30,906 bases of DNA from an uncultured Bacilli bacterium (lineage in GTDB: Bacteria; Bacillota_I; Bacilli_A; RF39; UBA660): the NCBI GenBank assembly GCA_910576795.1, contig CAJTIX010000016.1:1-30906 (forward strand). The letters are read 5' to 3'. Shown piece by piece: positions 6,604 to 15,521 of the stretch; within the stretch, counting starts at the first letter, position 1; each line of letters opens with the position of its first letter. The translations under genes were made by a program, and so were the position numbers. Below the pieces are notes generated by a model, which made no database searches, was not told the DNA's origin, and was given only the letters and a program-made list of their open reading frames with translations.

Positions 6604-8631
6604 ATGAAAAATAAAAGAATTGCTACATTTTTCTTATGCATTTTACTATTTTCATTCTTTCCTGTTATTGAAATTCATGCTGAAAATAAGATTGGAAATG
6701 TAACAAAGGGAAAAGTTCCATTCACCAAAAATGCTAACATAGAATCTCCAAACACGAATGATTATGTTGCACCAAATGTTTTACATTATTTGGATATGGG
6801 AGATGAAGTCATTAGTACTGGAGTCAAGGTCAAATCAACTGTCAGCACTTGTCAAACTGATTTTTATCAAGTCAATTATGTATTTAGTGATAACGGAATA
6901 TCTTATACAGGATATGTTTGTGGTGACTATGTAAAATTTGATATTGATATTACACCTTATATCGAAGAATTTGAAAAACAAGGATTTCCAAAAAGTTATT
7001 GGAAATCTTTAGCGCTCTTAAAAGAAGCACATCCCAATTGGGTTTTTAAAGCGTATCAAACTGGTATTCAGTGGAATGATGCTTTGGACAATGAAGCTAT
7101 TGTGGGAAAAAGTTTACTTCATAAAAACTATACAGGTAATGGGGGTTATTTAGATACTACAAGTGGCTCTTATAATATCCTTACTGATACATGGTATGGA
7201 AAGGATGGTTCTAATTGGTTTGCCGCTAATAGAGCGACTATCGCATATTATATGGACCCTAGAAATTTTTTAACAGAAATGTCTATTTTCATGTTTGAAG
7301 ATTTATCTTATCAAGAAGAAACACATACCAAAGAAGTGGTAAAACAAGTGTTGGGAAGTGAATTTTTACAACAATATCTAGACACATTTATGGAAGCTGC
7401 AAAAACTTATAATATCAGTCCTATCCATCTTGCTTCTCGTGTACGCCAAGAAGTAGGAACTACTGTCAGTGTAACGACAAGTGGAGCAGAATTTACTTAT
7501 GAGAACCAAACTTATAGTGGTCTTTATAATTTTTATAATATTGGAGCAACTTCAGGTGAAGATAGCTGGAAAAAAGGACTTGTTTGGGCTGGAGGAGGTG
7601 CCAAACAAGATACTTCTTATGGAAGACCATGGAACACTCCTGAAAAGGCGATTCTTGGAGGAGCACAATTATTGGCAGAAGATTATATTTCAGTTGGACA
7701 AGATACTATGTATTTTCAAAAATGGAATGTTGTTACCAACAATCCATTTACACATCAATATATGACCAATATCATGGCTCCTGTAAGTGAGGCATCTACT
7801 GTGTTTCGTTCCTATAGTAATTTAGGGCTTATTCAAAATGATGCAGAAGGAGTAACATTTACATTTACGATACCTGTTTATCAAGGACTCCCAGAAGAAA
7901 AATCAAGTTTACCTGCTACAGGAAATCCTAACCATTATCTAAAATCATTAACGGTTAATGGGGAAAGTGTGGATCATTTTCATTATGATACATTAGACTA
8001 TAAGGTGTATGTAAGTGGCAATCAAGCAGAGATTAGTGCTTCTTCTATTAATCCAAATGCCAAAATAGAGGGAACTGGTAAAATTTCATTGAAAGAAAAA
8101 GAAACTAAACAGATCATAAAGGTAACTGCTCAAAATGGAAGTCAAAAGGAATATACAATTACTTTGATTCGTACTGATGATGCACAAGTATCTATACCTG
8201 ATATTGTAAGTGAAGCAGGTTTCCGTATTGAAGACAAATATCTCTCTAAATTTTCTTTCAATCAAACTGTCTCAAATGTAAAAAATAAGTTAACCAGTGT
8301 TTATGGACGATTAGATATTACCATTATGGATAGCAATGGTAAAATAAAAACCGATGATAAAATCATTGGAACAGGCGATCAAATTAAAATAGAATTGAAT
8401 GGCCAATATCAAATTTATCAAGTTGTGATATATGGAGATAACAATGGAGATGGGAAATTGGATTTAACAGACATTTTATATTTGCAAAGGCATTATCTTA
8501 AAGTAGAAGGTGGTCAATTAGTAGGTATCTATTACAAGGCAACAGACGTTGATCGAAACGGAACTGTTAATTTGACTGATTTATTACAATTTCAAAGACA
8601 ATATCTTAAAATAGCGTCTATTGAACAATAA
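6604..8631 (+). CDS. Secreted N-acetylglucosaminidase with C-terminal dockerin
   Basis: A 675-residue exported wall hydrolase. The ATG at 6604 is preferred: it follows AAGAAGTG and starts a clear signal peptide (MKNKRIATFF to about residue 26, HA-E). In-frame codons further upstream lie in or before the promoter. Domains in order: SH3b-like region (about 35-110), GH73-type glucosaminidase region (about 130-435) with ASRVRQEVGTT, where Glu283 is the likely catalytic acid, a cadherin-like beta-sandwich (about 440-520, ending VKVTAQNGSQKEYTITL), a linker domain, and a terminal dockerin with two calcium loops (DNNGDGKLDLTD and DVDRNGTVNLTD). It would cut glycan strands of peptidoglycan. The dockerin predicts docking to a cohesin, and the next gene encodes a cohesin-like protein. 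Confidence 0.87.
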   Translation: MKNKRIATFFLCILLFSFFPVIEIHAENKIGNVTKGKVPFTKNANIESPNTNDYVAPNVLHYLDMGDEVISTGVKVKSTVSTCQTDFYQVNYVFSDNGISYTGYVCGDYVKFDIDITPYIEEFEKQGFPKSYWKSLALLKEAHPNWVFKAYQTGIQWNDALDNEAIVGKSLLHKNYTGNGGYLDTTSGSYNILTDTWYGKDGSNWFAANRATIAYYMDPRNFLTEMSIFMFEDLSYQEETHTKEVVKQVLGSEFLQQYLDTFMEAAKTYNISPIHLASRVRQEVGTTVSVTTSGAEFTYENQTYSGLYNFYNIGATSGEDSWKKGLVWAGGGAKQDTSYGRPWNTPEKAILGGAQLLAEDYISVGQDTMYFQKWNVVTNNPFTHQYMTNIMAPVSEASTVFRSYSNLGLIQNDAEGVTFTFTIPVYQGLPEEKSSLPATGNPNHYLKSLTVNGESVDHFHYDTLDYKVYVSGNQAEISASSINPNAKIEGTGKISLKEKETKQIIKVTAQNGSQKEYTITLIRTDDAQVSIPDIVSEAGFRIEDKYLSKFSFNQTVSNVKNKLTSVYGRLDITIMDSNGKIKTDDKIIGTGDQIKIELNGQYQIYQVVIYGDNNGDGKLDLTDILYLQRHYLKVEGGQLVGIYYKATDVDRNGTVNLTDLLQFQRQYLKIASIEQ

Positions 8632-8642
8632 GGAGTTGAAGT

Positions 8643-10019
8643 ATGAAAAAAAATATATGTAAATATCTTCTATTATGTATTTCCTTTTTCTTTCTTTGCA
8701 TTTGTGGAACAGTCAAAGCAGCTTCCGCAAATGTATCGGTTCAAACATCATCATCGATGGTGGTTGTTGGAAGAAATTTTAATGTCACAGTAACTGTATC
8801 TAGTAATGTGGCACTTGCAAACTGGGAATATACACTTGCATATGACAGCAGTAAATTGGATTTGGTGAGTGGAACTCCATATATTATGGATATGGTAACT
8901 GCAACCAATGTGACAACCCGTAGTTATCAATATACTTTTCGTGCCAAAGCTAGTGGAAATGCCAATATTTATATACAATCTGCAGTGGTAAATGGTTTAT
9001 ATGATGGGGGCCTTGCAGTGAATCGTGGTTCCCGTTCTGTTACTTTGAAAACACAGGCTGAAATAGAAGCTTCTTATAGCAAAAACAATTATTTATCATC
9101 CCTAGGTGTTGAGGGAGTAGGACTATCTCCAGAATTCAATAAAGAGGTACTTGAATATACAGTAGAGTTAGAGCCTGGAACAACTGCTATTAATTTAGTA
9201 GGATCAGTTGAGGATCGAACAGCCACTTTAGAAGGTGTTGGCCCAAAAGAAGTTGCAGAAGGTGCCAATCGTTTTGAAGTAAAAGTGACTGCTCAAAATG
9301 GAAATGTAAGAACTTATGTTGTAGTAGTCAATGTCAAAGAATACAATCCAATTGAAGTAGAAATTGGTGGAAAAAAATACCGTGTTGTACGCAAACGTTC
9401 TGAGTTAACAGCTCCCGCCAATTATGCAGAAACAAATGTGACAATTGGAGAAGAAGAGGTACCATCTTACTATAGTGAAATTACAAAATATACATTAGTA
9501 GGATTAAAAGATGAAGAAGGAAATATTGGATATTATATCTATAATGCAGAAGAAAATAGTTATATAGAGTATAAAGAATTTGCTTTTCAAAGAATTGTAT
9601 TGTATCCAATGGAGGCAAAGGAAATTCCATCTCGTTATCATCCTTCTGTTATTGTAATTAATGATCAGGAAGTAAAAGCATATAAATTGAAAGAATCTTC
9701 AAAATATGCACTTTTATACGGGATGAATGTCGAAACTGGAAAAGAAAATCTTTACTTATATAACAGTGAGGAAAATACATTACAAATTTATTTCCAAGAA
9801 GAAATAGAATTGTTAGAACAAGAAAAAGAAATGTATCAATTGGTTTGTTTATGCCTAGCAGGTGGTTGTTTCTTTTTATTATTGATTTTGATTATTGCTC
9901 TTTGTAGAAAAGGAAAGAAAAAAGAAAAATCGATTGAAGCGAGACATCAAAAAAGAAAAGAAAAAAAGAAAAAGAAGTATGAAAAATCTGATATTATCGA
10001 GGAATCAGTATCTGAATAA
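8643..10019 (+). CDS. Membrane-anchored cohesin-like protein
   Basis: A 458-residue surface protein. A signal peptide (about 1-27, ending VKAA) is followed by a cohesin-type beta-sandwich (about 29-135, including LANWEYTLAYDSSKLDLVSG). Next is a cadherin-like sandwich (about 150-230) related to the one in the upstream enzyme (both end VKVTAQNG). A region of unknown fold (about 235-390) comes next, then one membrane helix (about 398-423) and a Lys/Glu-rich cytoplasmic tail. AAGGAG precedes the ATG at 8643, 11 bases after the glucosaminidase stop, so they are co-transcribed. The likely role is to hold the dockerin enzyme at the outer face of the membrane. The cohesin call rests on fold pattern and context. 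Confidence 0.78.
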   Translation: MKKNICKYLLLCISFFFLCICGTVKAASANVSVQTSSSMVVVGRNFNVTVTVSSNVALANWEYTLAYDSSKLDLVSGTPYIMDMVTATNVTTRSYQYTFRAKASGNANIYIQSAVVNGLYDGGLAVNRGSRSVTLKTQAEIEASYSKNNYLSSLGVEGVGLSPEFNKEVLEYTVELEPGTTAINLVGSVEDRTATLEGVGPKEVAEGANRFEVKVTAQNGNVRTYVVVVNVKEYNPIEVEIGGKKYRVVRKRSELTAPANYAETNVTIGEEEVPSYYSEITKYTLVGLKDEEGNIGYYIYNAEENSYIEYKEFAFQRIVLYPMEAKEIPSRYHPSVIVINDQEVKAYKLKESSKYALLYGMNVETGKENLYLYNSEENTLQIYFQEEIELLEQEKEMYQLVCLCLAGGCFFLLLILIIALCRKGKKKEKSIEARHQKRKEKKKKKYEKSDIIEESVSE

Positions 10020-10033
10020 GGTACTGATTTTTG
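10003..10033 (+). terminator. Terminator of the glucosaminidase-cohesin operon
   Basis: AATCAGTA (10003-10010) pairs with TACTGATT (10022-10029) and a T-run follows. The stop codon lies in the loop. Confidence 0.8.
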
Positions 10034-10084
10034 ATTACAAAATTGTTTCTTTCTTCTAAATTCTTCTAAAATTACATAGAATTA

Positions 10085-10093
10085 TGGTATAAT
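10085..10093 (+). promoter_or_regulatory. Extended -10 promoter of murG
   Basis: TGG followed by TATAAT at 10088-10093, about 20 bases before the murG start. The -35 region is weak. Confidence 0.6.
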
Positions 10094-10113
10094 ACAATTA
10101 GGATGGTGATTGA

Positions 10114-11190
10114 ATGAGAGTAATCATAAGTGCAGGTGGAACAGGTGGCCATATTTATCCTGCCTTAGCCATTGTAGATAAAATTAAAGAGCGTGAACCA
10201 AATAGTGAATTTTTATATATTGGAACACATAATCGCATGGAAAAAGATATCGTTCCTAAAAGAGGAATTCCATTTAAAACCATTGAGATATATGGATTTC
10301 AAAGGAAACATCTATTTAAGAATTTTAAAACACTCAAATGTTTTTTAAAAGGAATTCAAGAAGCAAAACATCTTATTAAAGAATTCAAACCTGATATTGT
10401 GATTGGTGTTGGCGGATATGTAACAGGACCTGTTATATATGCGGCTAAAAAATTAGGATATCCAACATTCATTCATGAACAAAATAGTGTTCCTGGGAAA
10501 GCCAATTTATTTTTAAGTAAATATACCGATAAAATTGGCGTATCATTTAAAACAACATTAAAGCATTTTCCAGAATATAAAACCATATTTACTGGAAATC
10601 CTTGTAGTGAAGCTGCCAAAAATTCCAAACAATCTGATAAAACCAAATATGGATTATCCAAAGACAAAAAATTAATCTATATTGTAATGGGTTCTTTGGG
10701 TTCGAGTAAAATGAATGATATTCTAGTCAAAACTATGAATTTATTTCAAAATAAAGAATATGAGATTTTATTTGTAACAGGAAAAGATTCTTATGAAACA
10801 GTATCTAAAAATAAATTTCCAAAAAATGTATTTATAGTACCTTATATTGAAAATCAAATTGAAATGATGCATAATGCTGATATTATGATTACCAGATGTG
10901 GAGCAACTACATTAAGTGAAATCATTGCTCTTAAAATTCCATCTATCTTAATTCCAAGTCCTTATGTACCAGATAATCATCAATATAAAAATGCGATGGA
11001 TTTTATCAAACAAGATGCTGCTGTTTTAATTGAAGAAAAAGATTTAAAAGGAGATATCTTGGTTAGAACTGTAGATACGATGATTCGAGATACAGAAAGG
11101 TTAAAACAAATGCGAAAAAATTTGTCTACATTAGATATTCCTTCTAGTGCAACGACAATTTATGAAACCTTAAAAGAAATGGTGAAGTAA
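10114..11190 (+). CDS. murG: MurG, lipid II-forming GlcNAc transferase
   Basis: Adds GlcNAc from UDP-GlcNAc to lipid I on the inner membrane face, giving lipid II for peptidoglycan. The 358 residues match the family. N-terminal GGTGGHIYPALAI (G-loop 1), GVGGYVTGPV (G-loop 2), HEQNSVPGKAN, and the C-terminal donor site GSLGSSKMND with TRCGATTLSE are all present. ATG 10114 follows AGGATGGTGA. It is the first gene of a murG-murB-ftsQ unit; murB starts one base after its stop. Confidence 0.97.
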   Translation: MRVIISAGGTGGHIYPALAIVDKIKEREPNSEFLYIGTHNRMEKDIVPKRGIPFKTIEIYGFQRKHLFKNFKTLKCFLKGIQEAKHLIKEFKPDIVIGVGGYVTGPVIYAAKKLGYPTFIHEQNSVPGKANLFLSKYTDKIGVSFKTTLKHFPEYKTIFTGNPCSEAAKNSKQSDKTKYGLSKDKKLIYIVMGSLGSSKMNDILVKTMNLFQNKEYEILFVTGKDSYETVSKNKFPKNVFIVPYIENQIEMMHNADIMITRCGATTLSEIIALKIPSILIPSPYVPDNHQYKNAMDFIKQDAAVLIEEKDLKGDILVRTVDTMIRDTERLKQMRKNLSTLDIPSSATTIYETLKEMVK

Positions 11191-11191
11191 T

Positions 11192-12082
11192 GTGATAAAA
11201 GAATTAAAAATGCGAAAATGTGGAAAAGTACTAGAAAATGTCAATTTGAAAGACTATACCACTTATAAATTACAAGGGAAAGCATCTTATTTGGTCGAGC
11301 CTACGACACAGGAAGAACTTTTCCGTTTATTAGAATATATCAAACAACAAAATCTTACATATAAGATTATTGGTGGGGGTTCTAATCTAATTTTTAATGG
11401 AGATTATCATGGTATTTTAATTCGCTTAAATGCTTTTGATAATTTAAAAATAGAAGACACTAGAGTACAAGTAGGTGCAGGATATCCTATGTTAAAACTT
11501 GCCCTTAAATTATCCCGTATGGGTTATACAGGACTTGAATTCGCAACAGGAATTCCAGGAACTGTAGGGGGTGCAGTATTCAATAACGCTGGTGCTTATG
11601 GAAGTGATATGGGGTATATTGTAGAAAGTGCTTTGGTCATTACTCCAGATTTAGAACTGAAAAGATTATATAATAAGGATCTAGCGTTCCATTACCGTAC
11701 CTCTTTTTTGAAAAAAAATCCAGGGTATGTTTGTTTAGAAGTAAATTTGGTACTCAAAAGAGGTAACAAAGAAGAAATTATGGAAATTATTGAGGATCGT
11801 AAAAAGAGAAGACTGATGTCACAACCTTTGGAATCTCCAAGTGCAGGAAGTGTTTTTAGAAACCCAGAGGGATTATCTGCTTGGAAATTAATCGAAGATT
11901 TGGGACTCAAAGGATATCAAGTAGGGGGAGCCAAAGTCTCTGAAAAACATGCTAATTTCATTGTTACCAATGGTGCTGCCTCAGGCAAAGATGTCATTGC
12001 AGTCATTCAAAAGATACAAGCAGAAGTCAAAGAAAAAAATCAAATTGATTTATTATTAGAACAAGAAATTGTAGAATCATGA
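11192..12082 (+). CDS. murB: MurB, UDP-N-acetylenolpyruvoylglucosamine reductase
   Basis: An FAD- and NADPH-dependent reductase producing UDP-MurNAc. The 296 residues have the FAD site IIGGGSNLIF, GLEFATGIPGTVGGAVFNNAGAYG, the proton donor region SPSAGSVFRNP (Ser) and the C-terminal EKHANFIVTNG. The layout is that of the shorter type II MurB found in Bacillota. GTG 11192 is used, one base after the murG stop, with GGTGAAG inside the murG end as ribosome site. An ATG seven codons further in is a possible alternative. Confidence 0.95.
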   Translation: MIKELKMRKCGKVLENVNLKDYTTYKLQGKASYLVEPTTQEELFRLLEYIKQQNLTYKIIGGGSNLIFNGDYHGILIRLNAFDNLKIEDTRVQVGAGYPMLKLALKLSRMGYTGLEFATGIPGTVGGAVFNNAGAYGSDMGYIVESALVITPDLELKRLYNKDLAFHYRTSFLKKNPGYVCLEVNLVLKRGNKEEIMEIIEDRKKRRLMSQPLESPSAGSVFRNPEGLSAWKLIEDLGLKGYQVGGAKVSEKHANFIVTNGAASGKDVIAVIQKIQAEVKEKNQIDLLLEQEIVES

Positions 12083-12091
12083 GGGATAGAT

Positions 12092-12850
12092 ATGAAAGCA
12101 AAGAAACCAGTCGCCAAACAAATCAAAAGGAAAAAGATATCCAAAAAACCTCCAATTCCGAACAAAAGAGGTCAAAAGATCAAACGTCGAAAAGTACGTA
12201 TAGGTCGTATCTTATTGGCACTGGTTTTTCTTATATTTGTTGTATTTGTTTTTTCCAAATGTTTGGAAATCCCTATTCGTAATATTTATATTGAGGGAAA
12301 TGTCCATTTAACGGATCAAGAGATTATAGAATTGGCAAGGGTTGAAAATTATCCATCTATTATCAAAACAAGCAAAACAGATATTCGAAAACGTCTCACC
12401 AAAGACCCTCGTATCATTTCTGCCCAGATTCAAAAAAAGAGGGGGAAAGAACTTTATATTAAAGTGGTTGAAAACCATGCTTTATTCTATCATCAGACTC
12501 TAAATATCACAGTACTAGCAGATTTAGGTGAAATTGATGAAAAATGGAATGCTCCAATCTTACTCAACTATATTCCAGATACCATTTATGAGACGTTTAA
12601 AATAAAAATGCAACAAATTAATTCTGATATTTTAGAACGTGTTTCTGAAATTATGTATCAACCAAGCAACGTAGATGAAGAGCGATTTTTATTTATTATG
12701 CGGGATGGAAATTATGTGTATTTGACTTTAGAAACATTAGAAAACATTAATAATTATGTGAATATTTATGCAGAATTTATTCATAAATATGATAATAAAA
12801 AAGGAATTTTAAATTTAGATTCAGGACAATATTTTACCTTATTACCATAA
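12092..12850 (+). CDS. ftsQ: FtsQ/DivIB cell-division protein
   Basis: A bitopic division protein of the FtsQ/DivIB-FtsL-FtsB subcomplex. The 252 residues comprise a very basic cytoplasmic tail (about 1-33, KRKKISKKPP), one membrane helix (about 35-55, ALVFLIFVVFVF) and a POTRA domain (about 60-130, IRNIYIEGNVHLTDQEIIELA). A beta domain follows (LDSGQYFTLLP near the end). It starts 10 bases after murB with GAGGGATAG as ribosome site. It is last in the murG-murB-ftsQ unit. Confidence 0.93.
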   Translation: MKAKKPVAKQIKRKKISKKPPIPNKRGQKIKRRKVRIGRILLALVFLIFVVFVFSKCLEIPIRNIYIEGNVHLTDQEIIELARVENYPSIIKTSKTDIRKRLTKDPRIISAQIQKKRGKELYIKVVENHALFYHQTLNITVLADLGEIDEKWNAPILLNYIPDTIYETFKIKMQQINSDILERVSEIMYQPSNVDEERFLFIMRDGNYVYLTLETLENINNYVNIYAEFIHKYDNKKGILNLDSGQYFTLLP

Positions 12851-12896
12851 TCATAGTTTTTCATAATGTAGAAAAACGCAACCAAAAAACTACTAA

Positions 12897-12942
12897 TTTT
12901 TGTAATAATCAATGATAAAGTGATTGGCAAATATTACAAAAA
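12897..12942. repeat. Long inverted repeat between ftsQ and ftsA
   Basis: TTTTTGTAATA (12897-12907) is the perfect complement of TATTACAAAAA (12932-12942). Inner arms AATCA/TGATT (12907-12911, 12921-12925) extend the structure. T comes before and A after, so it does not fit an intrinsic terminator on either strand. Confidence 0.6.
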
Positions 12943-13011
12943 ATAATAGAGTAATTATGAAATAAAGACATTTTTATCCTTTGAACAAACTATATCATGT
13001 TTTTCTAAGTT

Positions 13012-13038
13012 AAAAATCTCATAAATTGGGATTTTTTT
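13012..13038 (+). terminator. Terminator of the murG-murB-ftsQ unit
   Basis: AAAAATCTC pairs with GGGATTTTT (one U-G), loop ATAAATT, then a continuing T-run. It lies before the ftsA promoter. Confidence 0.7.
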
Positions 13039-13048
13039 TGAAAATTCT

Positions 13049-13077
13049 TTTACTTTTTTGAAAATCTATAGTATAAT
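13049..13077 (+). promoter_or_regulatory. ftsA-ftsZ promoter
   Basis: -35 TTTACT (13049-13054), 17 bases, -10 TATAAT (13072-13077). Confidence 0.65.
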
Positions 13078-13104
13078 TATGGATAGATTATAGGAGATGA
13101 TCGT

Positions 13105-14346
13105 ATGAAGCATGTATATACGAGCATAGATATCGGATCCGATACTGTGAAAGTTGTCGTGTGTGAGCTTTTTCAAAATAAACTCAATTTACTTGCAACA
13201 TCATCTATAAAATCAAAAGGAATCAAAAAGGGACTAATTACAGATGTGTATGAGGCAAGCGAGAGTGTGAAAAAAGCCCTCAATGAAGTAGAACAAATGC
13301 TTGGAATACAAATCAAAAAAGTTCTGACTTCCATTCCAGGTTATCAAGCAGATTTTGTTATGATTAATGGTGAGATAGAATTGAATCGAGAAGAAATCAT
13401 TGATGGAAAAGATGTGACATCTTTGTTGCAAATTGCGATGAAAGAAAAAACAGTACCTAATAAAGAAATGGTAACCGTTATTCCTATCGATTTCACATTG
13501 GATGAAAAAAAAGGTATCAAAGATCCCAAAGGAATGCAAGGAGCTCATTTATCAGTAAGAGCTGTTATGGTGATGTCTCCTAAAAAGAATATTTATTCAG
13601 TAGTAAGCTTGTTAGAAAGTGTTGGATTAGAAGTAATCGATATTTCCTTGAATAGCATAGGAGATTTTTATTCTGTAAGGGACAAAGATATCAAGAACTT
13701 GGTAGGTGCAGTCATCAATATTGGATATGAAACCACTTCAATTGCACTATATAACAAAGGTATTTTGGTCAAAAATTCTATGATGAGTATGGGTGGGAAA
13801 AATATTGACAATGACCTTTCCTATATTTATAAATTGAGTAACGAAGATGCATCTAGAATCAAAGAACGTTTTGCCCTAGCAAGCAAGAATTATGCGAGTG
13901 TGAATGATACCATAGAAGTGACCGATAAAACAGGTGAAATTGTTAAAATCAATCAATTAGAAGCTTCTGAGATTGTCATGTCTCGTATTGAAGAAATACT
14001 GGTCTTGGCAAGAAAAGAGATAAATATTTTGACAAAACGAGAAGTAGATTATATACTAATAACAGGTGGTACAAGCAGTATGAACAATTTTTCCTTAATT
14101 GCGGAAAGCGTTCTAGGAAAAGTAGCTATGATGGGCGATATTCGTTTGGTTGGACTTAGAAACAATAAATTTGCAACATCAGTTGGAAATATTGTTTATT
14201 TTATCAATAAATTAAAACTAAAAGGAAAAGATTATACCATGATTAGTAAAAGTGATATGGAAGAACTTTCATCCACGAAAAAAAGTTCCATCATTTCGAG
14301 TGAATCAATGTTAGGTAAAATATTTGGATACTTTTTTAGCGAATAA
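13105..14346 (+). CDS. ftsA: FtsA, actin-like division protein
   Basis: An actin-fold ATPase that tethers FtsZ to the membrane. The 413 residues are usual. Phosphate 1 loop SIDIGSDTVKVV at the N-terminus, the 1C subdomain (SLNSIGDFYSV region), phosphate 2 VGAVINIGYETTSIALY and adenosine motif ILITGGTSSMNN are all visible. The C-terminal SMLGKIFGYFFSE is the amphipathic membrane-targeting helix. ATG 13105 follows TAGGAGATGATC. It has its own promoter and is co-transcribed with ftsZ. Confidence 0.96.
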   Translation: MKHVYTSIDIGSDTVKVVVCELFQNKLNLLATSSIKSKGIKKGLITDVYEASESVKKALNEVEQMLGIQIKKVLTSIPGYQADFVMINGEIELNREEIIDGKDVTSLLQIAMKEKTVPNKEMVTVIPIDFTLDEKKGIKDPKGMQGAHLSVRAVMVMSPKKNIYSVVSLLESVGLEVIDISLNSIGDFYSVRDKDIKNLVGAVINIGYETTSIALYNKGILVKNSMMSMGGKNIDNDLSYIYKLSNEDASRIKERFALASKNYASVNDTIEVTDKTGEIVKINQLEASEIVMSRIEEILVLARKEINILTKREVDYILITGGTSSMNNFSLIAESVLGKVAMMGDIRLVGLRNNKFATSVGNIVYFINKLKLKGKDYTMISKSDMEELSSTKKSSIISSESMLGKIFGYFFSE

Positions 14347-14357
14347 GGAGGATATAT

Positions 14358-15426
<1,069 letters not shown>

Positions 15427-15428
<2 letters not shown>

Positions 15429-15454
15429 AGGTAGAGAAACATCTATCTTTTTTC
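15427..15454 (+). terminator. Terminator of ftsA-ftsZ
   Basis: AAAGGTAGA pairs with TCTATCTTT (one G-U) around GAAACA, with more T after. It begins within the ftsZ stop codon. Confidence 0.8.
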
Positions 15455-15463
15455 TTGGTTTGC

Positions 15464-15493
15464 TTGACAGAAAAGACGGATTTAGACTATAAT
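15464..15493 (+). promoter_or_regulatory. Promoter of the first hybrid kinase
   Basis: Consensus TTGACA (15464-15469), 18-base spacer, consensus TATAAT (15488-15493). Confidence 0.8.
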
Positions 15494-15521
15494 CTATATA
15501 GTAGGAAAAGGAGAGAAGTGT

